Shown: positions 17,001-25,043 of the stretch, in pieces
How the letters are laid out: the number at the start of each line of letters is the position of its first letter
Position numbering within the stretch: position 1 is the stretch's first letter
Assembly: GCF_900112485.1 (NCBI RefSeq)
Contig: NZ_FOMG01000021.1
Coordinates: 1-64,000 of the forward strand
DNA length: 64,000 nucleotides
Direction: 5' to 3'
From: Clostridium uliginosum
GTDB lineage: Bacteria > Bacillota > Clostridia > Clostridiales > Clostridiaceae
Notes under the pieces: generated by a model
Told to the model about the DNA's origin: nothing
The model's input: only the letters and a program-made list of their open reading frames with translations
The model's database searches: none
Made by a program: the position numbers and the translations under genes

Positions 17001-17361
17001 AAAAGAAATAGAAATAACATTTATTTCAGAAGACTAGAAAAATTTCGCTAACAGTTTCTAAGGCGCATTCAAAAAATAATAGACCAGTATGCTTGTCTAT
17101 TTCACGTCATACTGCGTTGGCAAATTCAGCTAATAGCCCGCTATTAACTGAACTTGCCTCCTTGTCTGATATAAAATATACCACGCATCTTTGGTCTATT
17201 ATTTTCTTTCATGTGCCTAACATTTGAAAGTTGTGCCCATAAAAGATTGTTCTCAATACAAGATTGGGACAATCATTTATGGAACAACTTCAAATGAATA
17301 AACTCTAAGCTTGTTTTTCAATGTTTCTTCTATAAATGTTATTTCTATTTCTTTTTGTCTT
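17001..17361 (+). repeat. Family B element split by family A copy A2
   Basis: The left half (AGAAATAGAAATAACATTTA to GCTAACAGTTTC) and the right half (ACATTTGAAAGTTGTGCCC to ATGTTATTTCTATTTCTTT) together match the uninterrupted copy at 35337-35598. The outer GGGTCTGTCTCA-type ends are missing here. Confidence 0.85.
17062..17217 (+). mobile_element. Family A element A2 inserted in family B
   Basis: 156 bp from GGCGCATTCAAAAAATAATA to TATTTTCTTTCATGTGCC, flanked by TAA at 17059-17061 and 17218-17220. The corresponding empty site CTTTCTAACATTTAAAGTTG is at 35415-35434. Confidence 0.92.
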
Positions 17362-17380
17362 ATATAATTAGGCACATTAA

Positions 17381-17608
17381 GGCACATTCAAAAAAATAAT
17401 AGACCAGTAAGCTCGTCTATTTTGCATCATAAGGAAGCTAGACTTGTATACATTCGCTGAGTAAGTGATTTACACAAAATCATAGATTTTGCTTGTCTAC
17501 TCATGTTGGCAAAATCAGCCCATAGCTTGCTATGAGATGATTTCACCTCCTTGTCTGGCACACAAAATATACGTCGCATCTTTGACTTGTTATTTTCTTT
17601 AATATGCC
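17381..17608 (+). mobile_element. Family A element A4 with an extra nested segment
   Basis: Starts GGCACATTCAAAAAAATAAT and ends TTTTCTTTAATATGCC, flanked by TAA at 17378-17380 and 17609-17611. It is about 228 bp because roughly 70 bp containing ATTCGCTGAGTAAG is inserted in the middle. A second left end (GGCACATT, 17371) directly precedes it. Confidence 0.85.
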
Positions 17609-17670
17609 TAAAGTGAAACTTTTTAAGGGGAAATTTTATACTCCAAATGAATTTATTTTCCAATATAGTA

Positions 17671-17726
17671 TTGACAATGGATGATATTAATTATATTATA
17701 GTAATTGTAAATGATAATTAATCTCA
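17671..17726 (+). promoter_or_regulatory. Promoter and Fur-like box of the flavodoxin gene
   Basis: TTGACA (17671-17676), a 17-bp spacer and TATTAT (17694-17699). TGATAATTAATCTCA (17712-17726) matches 12 of 14 arm positions of the 7-1-7 Fur palindrome. Iron-starvation induction of a flavodoxin is well known, so the assignment fits. Confidence 0.65.
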
Positions 17727-17760
17727 ATAGTAAATAAATTTTAATTGAGGAGGAAATGGG

Positions 17761-18174
17761 ATGAAAATAGTTTATTGGTCAGGAACAGGTAACACAGAAA
17801 AAATGGCAAATTTAATCAGCGAAGGTATAAGCAAAGAAGGTACAGAGGCAAGTGTAATAAATGTTTCTGATGCAGTCAGTAATATGTTTGATGATGAAGA
17901 TATAGTTATTTTAGGGTGTTCAGCTATGGGTGATGAGGTACTTGAAGAAGGCGAATTTGAACCTTTTATAGAAGAAATATCAAGTAAAATTTCTGGAAAG
18001 AAAGTTGTATTATTTGGATCTTACGGCTGGGGTGATGGTCAATGGATGAGAGATTGGGAAGAAAGAATGATAGGTTATGGATGTCAATCAGTAATAGATC
18101 CATTAATTATTCAAAATGAACCAGAAGATGATGGAATGTGTATAGATTTTGGAAAAAAGATAGCTGCAATATAG
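17761..18174 (+). CDS. Flavodoxin
   Basis: 137 residues, a short-chain flavodoxin. The FMN phosphate loop WSGTGNTEKMA is at residues 5-15, and the FMN-ring loops GCSAMGDE and GSYGWGDGQWM are both present. It replaces ferredoxin as a low-potential electron carrier when iron is scarce, in agreement with the Fur-like box upstream. AGGAGG precedes the ATG. The DUF3793 gene follows 20 bp later, a pairing often seen in clostridia. Confidence 0.94.
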   Translation: MKIVYWSGTGNTEKMANLISEGISKEGTEASVINVSDAVSNMFDDEDIVILGCSAMGDEVLEEGEFEPFIEEISSKISGKKVVLFGSYGWGDGQWMRDWEERMIGYGCQSVIDPLIIQNEPEDDGMCIDFGKKIAAI

Positions 18175-18194
18175 TTATGAGGTAGGGAATTATT

Positions 18195-18818
18195 ATGAAG
18201 TATTTAGATTTTTATAACAAATTAAACTCTATGGAAGATAAGCAATGTATAGAAAGCTTAATAGTATATAATGCGTCTCAAGTTATTGCTGGCGTAAAAC
18301 CTGCATCAACAATGACATTAAAAAAGACTGGAGAAAACTTATGCTATAAGTGGAATAAATTTGGTAGAGCATTTGTAAAAAGTATAGATTTAGAGTTTAT
18401 TGAGCTAAGAGAAAGTGATGAATCTATAATAATAATGCTTTATAATAAGGAACTACTAGAAAGTTCTATTTTCAAAAAAGAACATAAGATGTTCTTAACT
18501 AAGCTAGGATATGATGAAAATGATGATATATACATATACCTAGATAAGTTAAAAGTGAGATATGATTTATATCATTGTCCACATGAACTTGGGTTATTTT
18601 TAGGAATACCAATTAGAGATGTTAAAGATTTTATGGAATGTACAAAGAAAAAATGTTTGCTTTGTGGTTATTGGAAAGTATATAACGATTGCAACAAAGC
18701 TAAAAAGATATTTTGTCAATATGATGAAATAAAAGAGCATACACTCTCTCAAATACTAGATGGAAGTAATTCGCGTGACCTTGCATTTAGTATAAAAAAT
18801 TTTTTCTGTTCTCCCTAA
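18195..18818 (+). CDS. DUF3793 family protein
   Basis: 207 residues with the family signature: an N-terminal SLIVYNASQVIAGVKPASTMTL and a central CPHELGLFLGIPIRDVKDFM, then cysteines in KKKCLLCGYWKVYND. DUF3793 is found in anaerobic Firmicutes, often next to flavodoxin or iron genes, and has no established activity. It is probably co-transcribed with flavodoxin (20-bp gap). Confidence 0.85.
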   Translation: MKYLDFYNKLNSMEDKQCIESLIVYNASQVIAGVKPASTMTLKKTGENLCYKWNKFGRAFVKSIDLEFIELRESDESIIIMLYNKELLESSIFKKEHKMFLTKLGYDENDDIYIYLDKLKVRYDLYHCPHELGLFLGIPIRDVKDFMECTKKKCLLCGYWKVYNDCNKAKKIFCQYDEIKEHTLSQILDGSNSRDLAFSIKNFFCSP

Positions 18819-18861
18819 GATGTACATTTCACAAATTCATATAAATTATATTAGAATCAAG

Positions 18862-18945
18862 AACTGCTGATAGTATTTGTATCAGCAGTTTTTGATTTAT
18901 TGAGAGATTCTTTATGTATATGAAAGAATCTCTCAATAAATCAAA
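18862..18945 (+). terminator. Two adjoining hairpins after the DUF3793 gene
   Basis: AACTGCTGATA / TATCAGCAGTTTTTG (18862-18894) is a normal terminator. It overlaps a second, perfect 23-bp inverted repeat, TTGATTTATTGAGAGATTCT and its complement (18892-18914 with 18923-18945). Confidence 0.8.
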
Positions 18946-19113
18946 ATACAAATAACATTTATTCCAGAAGACTAGAAAATGCTTATTTCTAGTGATATAT
19001 TAAAGGAGGCATTAGGAATAATAAGCTAATATTTTTATGTTTTGCATATAATAATATTTGGATTATATTTAAAAAAATGTGTCTAATGTCTAGGTTAAGA
19101 AAGTGAGGAGATT

Positions 19114-19995
19114 ATGAATTTTAATAATTTAAGTAATAGAACAAAGGGAATAATATATATAATACTATCAGCATTTGGATTTGCAATGATGTCAGCATTT
19201 GTTAAACTTTCTGGAAATTTACCATCTTTTGAAAAAGCTTTTTTCAGAAATTTAGTTTCAACAATAGTAGCATTTTTATTAATTGTGAAACATAAAGAAA
19301 TATTCTTTGGAAAAAGAGAAAATCAAAAGAAACTTATATTACGGTCTTTATTTGGAACATTAGGGATAGTTTTAAATTACTATACAATAGATATATTAGT
19401 ATTATCAGATGCAAATATGTTAAATAAGCTTAGTCCTTTCTTTGTTATCATATTTTCAGCTTTATTTTTAAGTGAAAAGATAAATATGAAACAAATAATA
19501 GCCTTAGGAATTGCATTTTTTGGAGCATTATTTATTATAAAACCATCATTTAATCTTGCCATAATACCATCTTTAGCAGGGGTGGGTGGAGCTATATTTG
19601 CAGCAGCGGCTTATACATGCGTTAGAGCATTAAGTGGAAAAGAAAAGCATTATACAATAGTATTTTATTTTTCTTTATTTTCAACAGTAGTGTTATTTCC
19701 ATTTATGATGATTTCATATAAAGCTATGAGTTTAATTCAATTTATTTATTTAATATTAGCAGGAGTATTTGCAAGTGTAGGACAATTTGGAATAACCTTA
19801 GCATATAATTATGCACCAGCTAAGGAAATATCTATATTTGATTATTCTAATATACTTTTTTCAGCTATAATCAGCTTATTTATATTTGGAGAACTTCCAG
19901 ATTATTTAAGTTTTATAGGATATGTAATTATATTTAGTGCATCATTATATATGTTTAGCTACAATCAAAAACTAGATAAACTAGAAGAAAAGTAA
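19114..19995 (+). CDS. EamA/DMT-family transporter
   Basis: 293 residues, ten predicted membrane helices in two EamA repeats of five (about 8-140 and 150-285), with GFAMMSAFVKL in the first helix. Drug/metabolite superfamily exporters carry amino acids, nucleotides or other metabolites; the substrate cannot be read from the sequence. The ribosome site GTGAGGAGAT is good. It is a single gene. Confidence 0.85.
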   Translation: MNFNNLSNRTKGIIYIILSAFGFAMMSAFVKLSGNLPSFEKAFFRNLVSTIVAFLLIVKHKEIFFGKRENQKKLILRSLFGTLGIVLNYYTIDILVLSDANMLNKLSPFFVIIFSALFLSEKINMKQIIALGIAFFGALFIIKPSFNLAIIPSLAGVGGAIFAAAAYTCVRALSGKEKHYTIVFYFSLFSTVVLFPFMMISYKAMSLIQFIYLILAGVFASVGQFGITLAYNYAPAKEISIFDYSNILFSAIISLFIFGELPDYLSFIGYVIIFSASLYMFSYNQKLDKLEEK

Positions 19996-20009
19996 AATCA
20001 TATATTACA

Positions 20010-20098
20010 TTTATTGAGAGTTCTACAAAGCAAATTCCAATGTCAATTAGCGTTATATTACAATATCAACATTATTTTAAAACATATCCTAATAAAAA
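20010..20098 (+). repeat. Family D right-half fragment
   Basis: TTGAGAGTTCTACAAAGC through ATTACAATATCAACATT to TTAAAACATATCCTA matches the right half of the family D copies near 49450 and 54500. Confidence 0.7.
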
Positions 20099-20101
20099 AG
20101 A

Positions 20102-20369
20102 GGCTGTCTCATAATACAAATTATTTAATGATATGATGTATATTCAAAAAAATAGAAATAACATTTGTGGAAGAAGCATTGAAAAATAAGCTTAGAGTTT
20201 CTTCATTTGAAGTTGTTCCATAAATGATTGTCCTAATACATATTAGGAGCAATCTTTTATGGGTACAAGTTTAAATGTTAGAAACTTTTAGCTTATTTTT
20301 CTAGTCTTCTTTAATAAATGTTATTTCTATTTTTTTGTTATTACTTTACTTGATAATTCTGAGACAGCA
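20102..20369 (-). mobile_element. Complete family B element (268 bp)
   Basis: GGCTGTCTCATAAT and ATTCTGAGACAGCA are the inverted ends; the inner AAATAGAAATAACATTTG / AAATGTTATTTCTATTT is also inverted. It carries no coding region. The GGNCTGTCTCA-type ends resemble those of IS1182-group insertion sequences, so it may be mobilised by such a transposase encoded elsewhere. Confidence 0.82.
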
Positions 20370-20388
20370 CCATTTCATATGCCTTAAG

Positions 20389-20835
20389 TTAAATATAAAA
20401 CATTGCTATATTATCTTTTATATATTTTTGAGATTCTTTTACTAAATCATTCAAAGTTGCAGAACTAAGTGTTGATTGTATAGCATCATCTAGTTTATTC
20501 CAAACTAAATTATTCATAGATTTTTCTATTTCAATAGCATCATTTGAAACAGATTTTTCTGTATTTTCAAATAAACTAGTTTCAATAGCATTTAATATAT
20601 CGTATACCTTGATATTTTCTGCAGATCTAGCTAAATGATACCCACCTTGAGCACCTTTTATTGATACAACAAGATTAGCTCGTTTTAGAAGCGAAAATAC
20701 TTGTTCTAAGTATATTTTAGAAATACCAAGCTTTTCAGCAATACTTATAATAGTTATATAATCTCCATTATTACCAGTTTGTGCGATGCTTATCATAGCA
20801 GCAAGGCCATATCGCGCTTTAGATGAAATTCTCAT
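20389..20835 (-). CDS. Rrf2-family transcriptional regulator (CymR-like, no Fe-S cysteines)
   Basis: 148 residues. The N-terminal winged helix MRISSKARYGLAAMISIAQ...SIAEKLGISKIYLEQVFSLLKRANLVVSIKGAQGGYHLAR is the standard Rrf2 fold. The whole protein has no cysteine, so it cannot hold an IscR/NsrR-type cluster and resembles CymR-like members, which control sulfur metabolism with a partner enzyme. The sequence does not show the actual target. A fragment resembling a CysN-type GTPase lies upstream. GGAGGATAAC precedes the ATG. Confidence 0.85.
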   Translation of the reverse strand: MRISSKARYGLAAMISIAQTGNNGDYITIISIAEKLGISKIYLEQVFSLLKRANLVVSIKGAQGGYHLARSAENIKVYDILNAIETSLFENTEKSVSNDAIEIEKSMNNLVWNKLDDAIQSTLSSATLNDLVKESQKYIKDNIAMFYI

Positions 20836-20895
20836 AAGTTATCCTCCAATACATAGTATTCACATATGATTATACTATATCTTTTAGAACTATGT

Positions 20896-21093
20896 TAGGC
20901 ATATTAAAGAAAATAACAAGTCAAATATACTGTATCTTATGATCCTACGAGAGAAGTATATACGCAATTTAATTTTTATGTAGAAAATATACTTAAAGTA
21001 TCAAATAAAATGTCTTGGTTTAAAGGGGAATCTATTTTAGAAGCTATTGATCTTAGGCACATGAAAGAAAATAATAGACCAAAGATGCAATGA
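20896..21093 (+). pseudogene. GTPase-like gene fragment (CysN/EF-1alpha type?) between family A ends
   Basis: An open stretch from 20929 to the TGA at 21093 reads SYDPTREVYTQFNFYVENIL, then KVSNKMSWFKGESILEAIDL. The W-[FY]-K-G-x(3)-L-x-A-x-D block recalls sulfate adenylyltransferase GTPase CysN and elongation factor 1alpha. It has no start codon or ribosome site. A family A left end (20897) precedes it and another (GGCACATGAAAGAAAATAAT, 21056) follows, adding the tail RHMKENNRPKMQ. The family guess is weak. Confidence 0.35.
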
Positions 21094-21316
21094 ATTAGAT
21101 GATTTTGAGAAAATAGGGTAATAATATTTTTTTATTTGAGCAAACTAATAAAGTAAATATAACCTAACGTGTTGTGCTAGTTAAAATAAGCTGATTTTTT
21201 AATGATGCTATAAAATTGAAAATATCATATATAATTATTCATTAGGACTAGAAAAATTGCACTAACAGTTTCTATTGTTTTAAGTTGCAATTTTATATGA
21301 TATTTTCTTACTTTAG

Positions 21317-21345
21317 GCATTGTAAAATAAAAAACTAGAATATTT
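21317..21345 (+). repeat. Family A left-end fragment before the IS607 element
   Basis: AGGCATTGTAAAATAAAAAA then CTAGAATATT, like the variant end at 15947. A family B core piece (GGACTAGAAAAATTGCACTA, 21245-21264) lies just before it. Confidence 0.55.
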
Positions 21346-21415
21346 GATAAAAGGAGGAATACTATAGTCAACAAAAATATATACAAATATAATCATTGAA
21401 AGGAAGTGATTATAT

Positions 21416-22036
21416 TTGAGTAAGAATTATAAGCCTAAAGAATTTGCAGAATTATTAAATGTATCAGTTTTAACACTACAGCGTTGGGATAATGCAGGAA
21501 AATTAAACGCATTTAGAACACCAACAAATAGAAGATATTATACTTATGAGCAATACAAAGAATTTAAAGGTGAAACATCTTCTGAAAAGAAAATAGTTAT
21601 ATATACAAGAGTTTCAACTTCTAATCAAAAAGATGATTTAAATAATCAAGTTGAGTTCCTTAAGCAATATGCCAATGCAAAAGGAATTATCGTAGATGAA
21701 GTAATAGAGGATTATGGAAGTGGGTTGAATTATAATCGTAAAAAATGGAATAAACTTATAGATGAATGTATGACTTCTGAAATAAGCACTATAATAATAA
21801 CCCATAAAGATAGATTTGTACGATTTGGATTTGAGTGGTTTGAAAGATTTTTAGAAAAGTTCAATGTCAAAATAGTTGTCGTCAACAACGAAAGTCTATC
21901 TCCAACAGAAGAATTAGTTCAAGATATAATTTCTATACTTCATGTTTTCAGTTGCAGAATATATGGTTTAAGAAAATATAAAAAAAAGATAAAGGAAGAT
22001 AAAGAAGTTGAAAAAAGCATACAAAATAGAAATTAA
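21416..22036 (+). CDS. tnpA: IS607-family transposase TnpA (MerR-like HTH plus serine recombinase)
   Basis: 206 residues. An N-terminal MerR-type helix-turn-helix (KPKEFAELLNVSVLTLQRWDNAGKLNAFRTPTNRRYYT) is followed by a serine-resolvase domain, IYTRVSTSNQKDDLNNQVEFL, with the catalytic Ser in RVSTSNQ, and later ITHKDRFVRFGFEWF. It catalyses excision and integration. The start is TTG at 21416 after AAAGGAAGTGATTATAT. Its end overlaps tnpB. Confidence 0.93.
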   Translation: MSKNYKPKEFAELLNVSVLTLQRWDNAGKLNAFRTPTNRRYYTYEQYKEFKGETSSEKKIVIYTRVSTSNQKDDLNNQVEFLKQYANAKGIIVDEVIEDYGSGLNYNRKKWNKLIDECMTSEISTIIITHKDRFVRFGFEWFERFLEKFNVKIVVVNNESLSPTEELVQDIISILHVFSCRIYGLRKYKKKIKEDKEVEKSIQNRN

Positions 22037-23171
22037 ACCAACTAAAGAGCAAATAGTTAAAATCCATCAAACTATTGGCGTATGTAGATTTCTTTATAAT
22101 TTTTACATTGCTCATAATAAAGAAATCTATGTAAAAGAACAAAGATTTGTAAGTGGTATGGATTTTTCTAAGTGGCTTAACAATGAGTATATTCCTAATA
22201 ATCAAGATAAAGATTGGATTAAAAGTGTATCTTCAAAAGCTACTAAGCAAGCTATTATGAATGGTGAGAAAGCATTCAAAAAGTTTTTTAAAGGTGAAAG
22301 TGGTTTTCCAAAGTTTAAGAAAAAGAAAAATCAAGATGTTAAAGCGTATTTTTCTAAAAATAATAAAACTGATTGGGTTATTGAAAGGCATAAAGTTAAA
22401 GTACCAACTTTAGGTTGGATTAGATTAAAAGAATTTGGCTATATACCAGTTAACTCAATAGTTAAAAGTGGTACAATAAGCCAAAAAGCTGACAGATATT
22501 ACGTTTCAATTTTAGTTGAAGAAGATATTAAAATAAACAATAAAGCATATTCAGAAGGAATAGGAGTCGATTTAGGTCTAAAAGATTTTGCAATTTGTAG
22601 CAATGGTATAACCAAAAAGAATATTAATAAAACTAAAACAGTTAAAAAGTCAGAAAAGAAACTAAAACGTGAACAAAGAAAACTTTCAAGGAAATATGAA
22701 AGTTTGAAAATAAGAAATAAAAATATAAAAGAAGGGAGAGCTACTTGTCAAAATATCCAAAAACAAATAGTTAAGGTACAAAAACTTCATCAAAGACTTA
22801 CCAATATTAGAACTGATTATATTAATAAAACAGTGAATGAGTTAATAAAGCAAAAATCAAGTTTTATAACCATTGAAGATTTAAATATTAAAGGAATGAT
22901 GAAGAATAAGCATTTAGCTAAAGCAGTCGCTGGGCAAAAGTTTTATGAATTTAGAACTAAACTTATCTCAAAAGCTAAACAAAATAATATTGAAATAAGG
23001 ATAGTTGATAGATTCTATCCAAGTAGCAAAACTTGTAGCTACTGTGGAGCATATAAGAAAGATTTAAAATTATCTGATAGAATTTATAAATGTTCTTGTG
23101 GAGTGAGTATAGATAGGGATTTAAATGCTTCAATAAATTTAGCTAATGCTAAAGAATATAAGATAGCTTAA
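22008..23171 (+). CDS. tnpB: RNA-guided nuclease TnpB (IS605 OrfB family)
   Basis: 387 residues, full length. RuvC-like catalytic segments are intact: GVDLGLKDFAICSNG (first Asp), FITIEDLNIKGM (Glu), and DRDLNASINLANA (last Asp). Between them is the zinc finger CSYCG...CSCG. The N-terminal helix-turn-helix region (YKIEIKPTKEQIVKIHQTIGVCRFLYN) is present. TnpB enzymes cut DNA guided by a small RNA from the element's right end and favour element retention. It starts at TTG within tnpA. All catalytic acids are visible, so it is probably active. Confidence 0.94.
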   Translation: MKKAYKIEIKPTKEQIVKIHQTIGVCRFLYNFYIAHNKEIYVKEQRFVSGMDFSKWLNNEYIPNNQDKDWIKSVSSKATKQAIMNGEKAFKKFFKGESGFPKFKKKKNQDVKAYFSKNNKTDWVIERHKVKVPTLGWIRLKEFGYIPVNSIVKSGTISQKADRYYVSILVEEDIKINNKAYSEGIGVDLGLKDFAICSNGITKKNINKTKTVKKSEKKLKREQRKLSRKYESLKIRNKNIKEGRATCQNIQKQIVKVQKLHQRLTNIRTDYINKTVNELIKQKSSFITIEDLNIKGMMKNKHLAKAVAGQKFYEFRTKLISKAKQNNIEIRIVDRFYPSSKTCSYCGAYKKDLKLSDRIYKCSCGVSIDRDLNASINLANAKEYKIA

Positions 23172-23300
23172 TTAAACAAGCGCTTATATATGTACCCAAG
23201 GCTATTTGGGGAATTTACGACTGTGGAGTACTATACAAACTGTAGTAGCTTAGGCAAGGCAGAGTACAATGAAACAGTAACAATCTCAATATTAGTATAT
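23172..23300 (+). ncRNA. Putative omega RNA (reRNA) at the tnpB 3' end
   Basis: The non-coding stretch after tnpB includes GGGGAATTTACGACTGTGGAG, then TACTATACAAACTGTAGTAG, GGCAAGGCAGAG and GAAACAGTAAC, in the order usual for right ends of clostridial tnpB elements. By family knowledge this region, with the end of tnpB, forms the guide scaffold. The guide would be the DNA right after the element end. No expression evidence. Confidence 0.55.
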
Positions 23301-23324
23301 TTGACCATATTTTGAGTAGCAGAT

Positions 23325-23504
23325 ATGAAAATGAGTATTTTAAATCAAGAAATAAAGGAAAAAGCACAGGATCTTACTGAATTATTAAAAGTAAAAGCTG
23401 AGGAAGTTGGCTCTGGATTAAAAGAAAGAACAAATAAAGTAGGTCATGAAATAAAAGAAAAAGCTACTGAAATGAAAAATATGTTTCAAGAACCAAGAAG
23501 CTAA
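23325..23504 (+). CDS. Small charged helical protein, probably the C-terminal part of a YtxH-like protein
   Basis: 59 residues, MKMSILNQEIKEKAQDLTEL...KVGHEIKEKATEMKNMFQEP, almost all predicted amphipathic helix with repeated K-E-K-A. YtxH proteins have a hydrophobic N-terminus followed by such a tail. Here the N-terminal membrane part is absent and the IS607 element ends just upstream, so the gene may be a truncated remnant. The ribosome site is weak. A hairpin (GGCACCTTAGG / CCTCTTAGGTGC, 23525-23558) follows. Confidence 0.45.
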   Translation: MKMSILNQEIKEKAQDLTELLKVKAEEVGSGLKERTNKVGHEIKEKATEMKNMFQEPRS

Positions 23505-23629
23505 AAAGGTGAAAAATGATTTTCTAAGGCACCTTAGGGGATTCCTCTTAGGTGCTTGAAATGAAGAAAAACATTTGATATACTTAATAAGGAAAATTAA
23601 ATATTAAATCCATTAAGTAATATTGTGGT

Positions 23630-23707
23630 AGAGGTTCGTAACCATCCCTCTATAAAAAACTAGGAAATAAGATTTAATAGGTCGCATGGTTATAATTGCG
23701 CCCTTTT
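23630..23707 (+). promoter_or_regulatory. preQ1 class I riboswitch with terminator
   Basis: AGAGGTTCGTAACCATCCCT then CTATAAAAAACTAGG matches the preQ1-I aptamer: stem AGAGG (23630-23634) with CCTCT (23647-23651), C-rich loop, and the A-rich tail that folds back as a pseudoknot. An imperfect terminator follows (GGTCGCA / TGCGCCC then TTTTTT, 23680-23707). Genes controlled by this class serve queuosine precursor synthesis or transport, in agreement with the three genes downstream. About 330 bp with repeats and a second terminator separate it from the first gene. Confidence 0.9.
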
Positions 23708-23712
23708 TTATT

Positions 23713-23955
23713 TGGTGTTATTTTAAAACTATACTGATATTGTTATATATTGTAAAGTGGGCTAAGAACTTGATATAGGAAACTCGATTCATATTCATTC
23801 GCTGAGTAAGTTTGTGTTTCCAAATATAAAATGCTTACGGAGAAAGTTCTGTTAGCCAAATACAAGATTTGGAACATCACTTTTGGACATTCACTTAACA
23901 ATGTTTAAATGAGTATAATACAATTTTAGCTAATTTTTTAAAATGACTTATTTTC
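23713..23955 (+). repeat. Family D half-element with nested palindrome in the preQ1 leader
   Basis: GTTATTTTAAAACTATACTG through TTGTTATATATTGTAAAG matches family D. It is followed by CATTCGCTGAGTAAG, a nested module also seen near 17455 and 31433. The right half is missing. Confidence 0.65.
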
Positions 23956-23988
23956 TACGCTTTGAGATGAATACTCAGAGCGTTTTTT
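23956..23988 (+). terminator. Intrinsic terminator 45 bp before the nucleosidase gene
   Basis: ACGCTTTGAG and CTCAGAGCGT pair around a 7-nt loop and lead into TTTTTT. It lies between the preQ1 riboswitch and the gene it should control. Confidence 0.75.
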
Positions 23989-24033
23989 ATTTATTTAGTG
24001 GAATATTATAAATATTATTAAGGAGATATATTA

Positions 24034-25035
24034 GTGGATAAGAAAAAAATAATAATAGATTGTGATCCAGGTATTGATGATTCATTGGCAATTATGCTTG
24101 CATTAAAGTCAGATGAATTAGATGTAAAAGGATTAACAATTGTTTCGGGAAATGTACATGCAAGTAAAGGAGCAGAAAATGCTTTAAGGATACTTAAGGA
24201 AATTGGAAGATTAGATATTCCTGTGTATATAGGAGATGGAAGCCCTTTAGAAAGAGAGCTTATTACAGCTGAAGATACTCATGGAGAAGATGGACTTGGA
24301 GAAACATTTTTACCAAGGGTAGAAGGTGTTAATTATAAGGAAGGTGCAGTAGATTTTATATTAAAATCATTAAGGGAAGAAGATGAATTATCTATAATTG
24401 CTATAGGTCCTTTAACTAATATAGCAAAGGCTTTAGAGACAGATAAAGAAACTATGAGAAAATTAAAAGAATTAGTTGTTATGGGAGGAGCATTTAAAAG
24501 CTTTGGAAACTGTTCACAAGTTGCTGAATTTAATTTTTGGGTAGATCCCCATGCAGCAGAAAAAGTTTTTAATGAACTTCATAGAAATATTACAATGGTT
24601 GGATTAGATGTAACAAGAGAAATTGTATTAACACCTAATTATATTGAAATGTTAAAACAATTTAAACATCCACTAGCAGATTTAATTGTAAAAATAACAA
24701 AATTTTATGTTGATTTTCATTGGGCGCAAGAAAGAACATTAGGATGTGTTATAAATGATCCACTAGCAATAGCTTATTTTATAGATTCTAGTATTTGCAG
24801 TGGAGAAGAATATTATGTTGATATAGTTACAGAAGGAAAAGCAATTGGCATGAGCTTAGTAGATGAGGGAGATTTTTATAGAAAAGAAGCAAACTGTTTA
24901 GTATTAACAGAGGTAAATTCAAAAGCATTTATGGAAATGTTCTTAACAAGATTAATTCCAGAACATAAAAAAGATATTTTAAATGTATTGAATAACCCTA
25001 AATACAGTTATCAAAATCAGAAATTTGATAAGTAA
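24034..25035 (+). CDS. queK: Nucleoside hydrolase, probable queuosine nucleosidase (QueK-like)
   Basis: 333 residues. The inosine-uridine nucleoside hydrolase fold is clear: DCDPGIDDSLAIMLAL (calcium-binding Asp cluster, residues 8-23), GDGSPLERE, MGGAF and the late INDPLAIAYF. Generic members split ribonucleosides. A dedicated subgroup in gut clostridia (QueK, Yuan and colleagues, PNAS 2019) cleaves queuosine to queuine and is encoded with an ECF transporter and a radical SAM enzyme, as here, after a preQ1 riboswitch. The specificity is inferred from context. The start is GTG after AAGGAGATAT. Confidence 0.8.
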   Translation: MDKKKIIIDCDPGIDDSLAIMLALKSDELDVKGLTIVSGNVHASKGAENALRILKEIGRLDIPVYIGDGSPLERELITAEDTHGEDGLGETFLPRVEGVNYKEGAVDFILKSLREEDELSIIAIGPLTNIAKALETDKETMRKLKELVVMGGAFKSFGNCSQVAEFNFWVDPHAAEKVFNELHRNITMVGLDVTREIVLTPNYIEMLKQFKHPLADLIVKITKFYVDFHWAQERTLGCVINDPLAIAYFIDSSICSGEEYYVDIVTEGKAIGMSLVDEGDFYRKEANCLVLTEVNSKAFMEMFLTRLIPEHKKDILNVLNNPKYSYQNQKFDK

Positions 25036-25043
25036 TTACTATG

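Larger units (their letters stand above)
21350..23300 (+). mobile_element. IS607-family insertion sequence (tnpA + tnpB + putative omega RNA)
   Basis: A serine-recombinase gene and a tnpB gene overlap by 29 bp, the IS607 arrangement. The exact ends were not fixed: IS607 elements lack inverted repeats and make no clear target duplication. The right boundary is placed after the conserved non-coding tail at about 23190-23300, just before the truncated-looking gene at 23325. Confidence 0.85.

Noticed and set aside
17427..17663. Minus-strand open frame of 78 codons
   Set aside because: Lies almost wholly within family A element A4; repeat copies elsewhere do not keep the frame.
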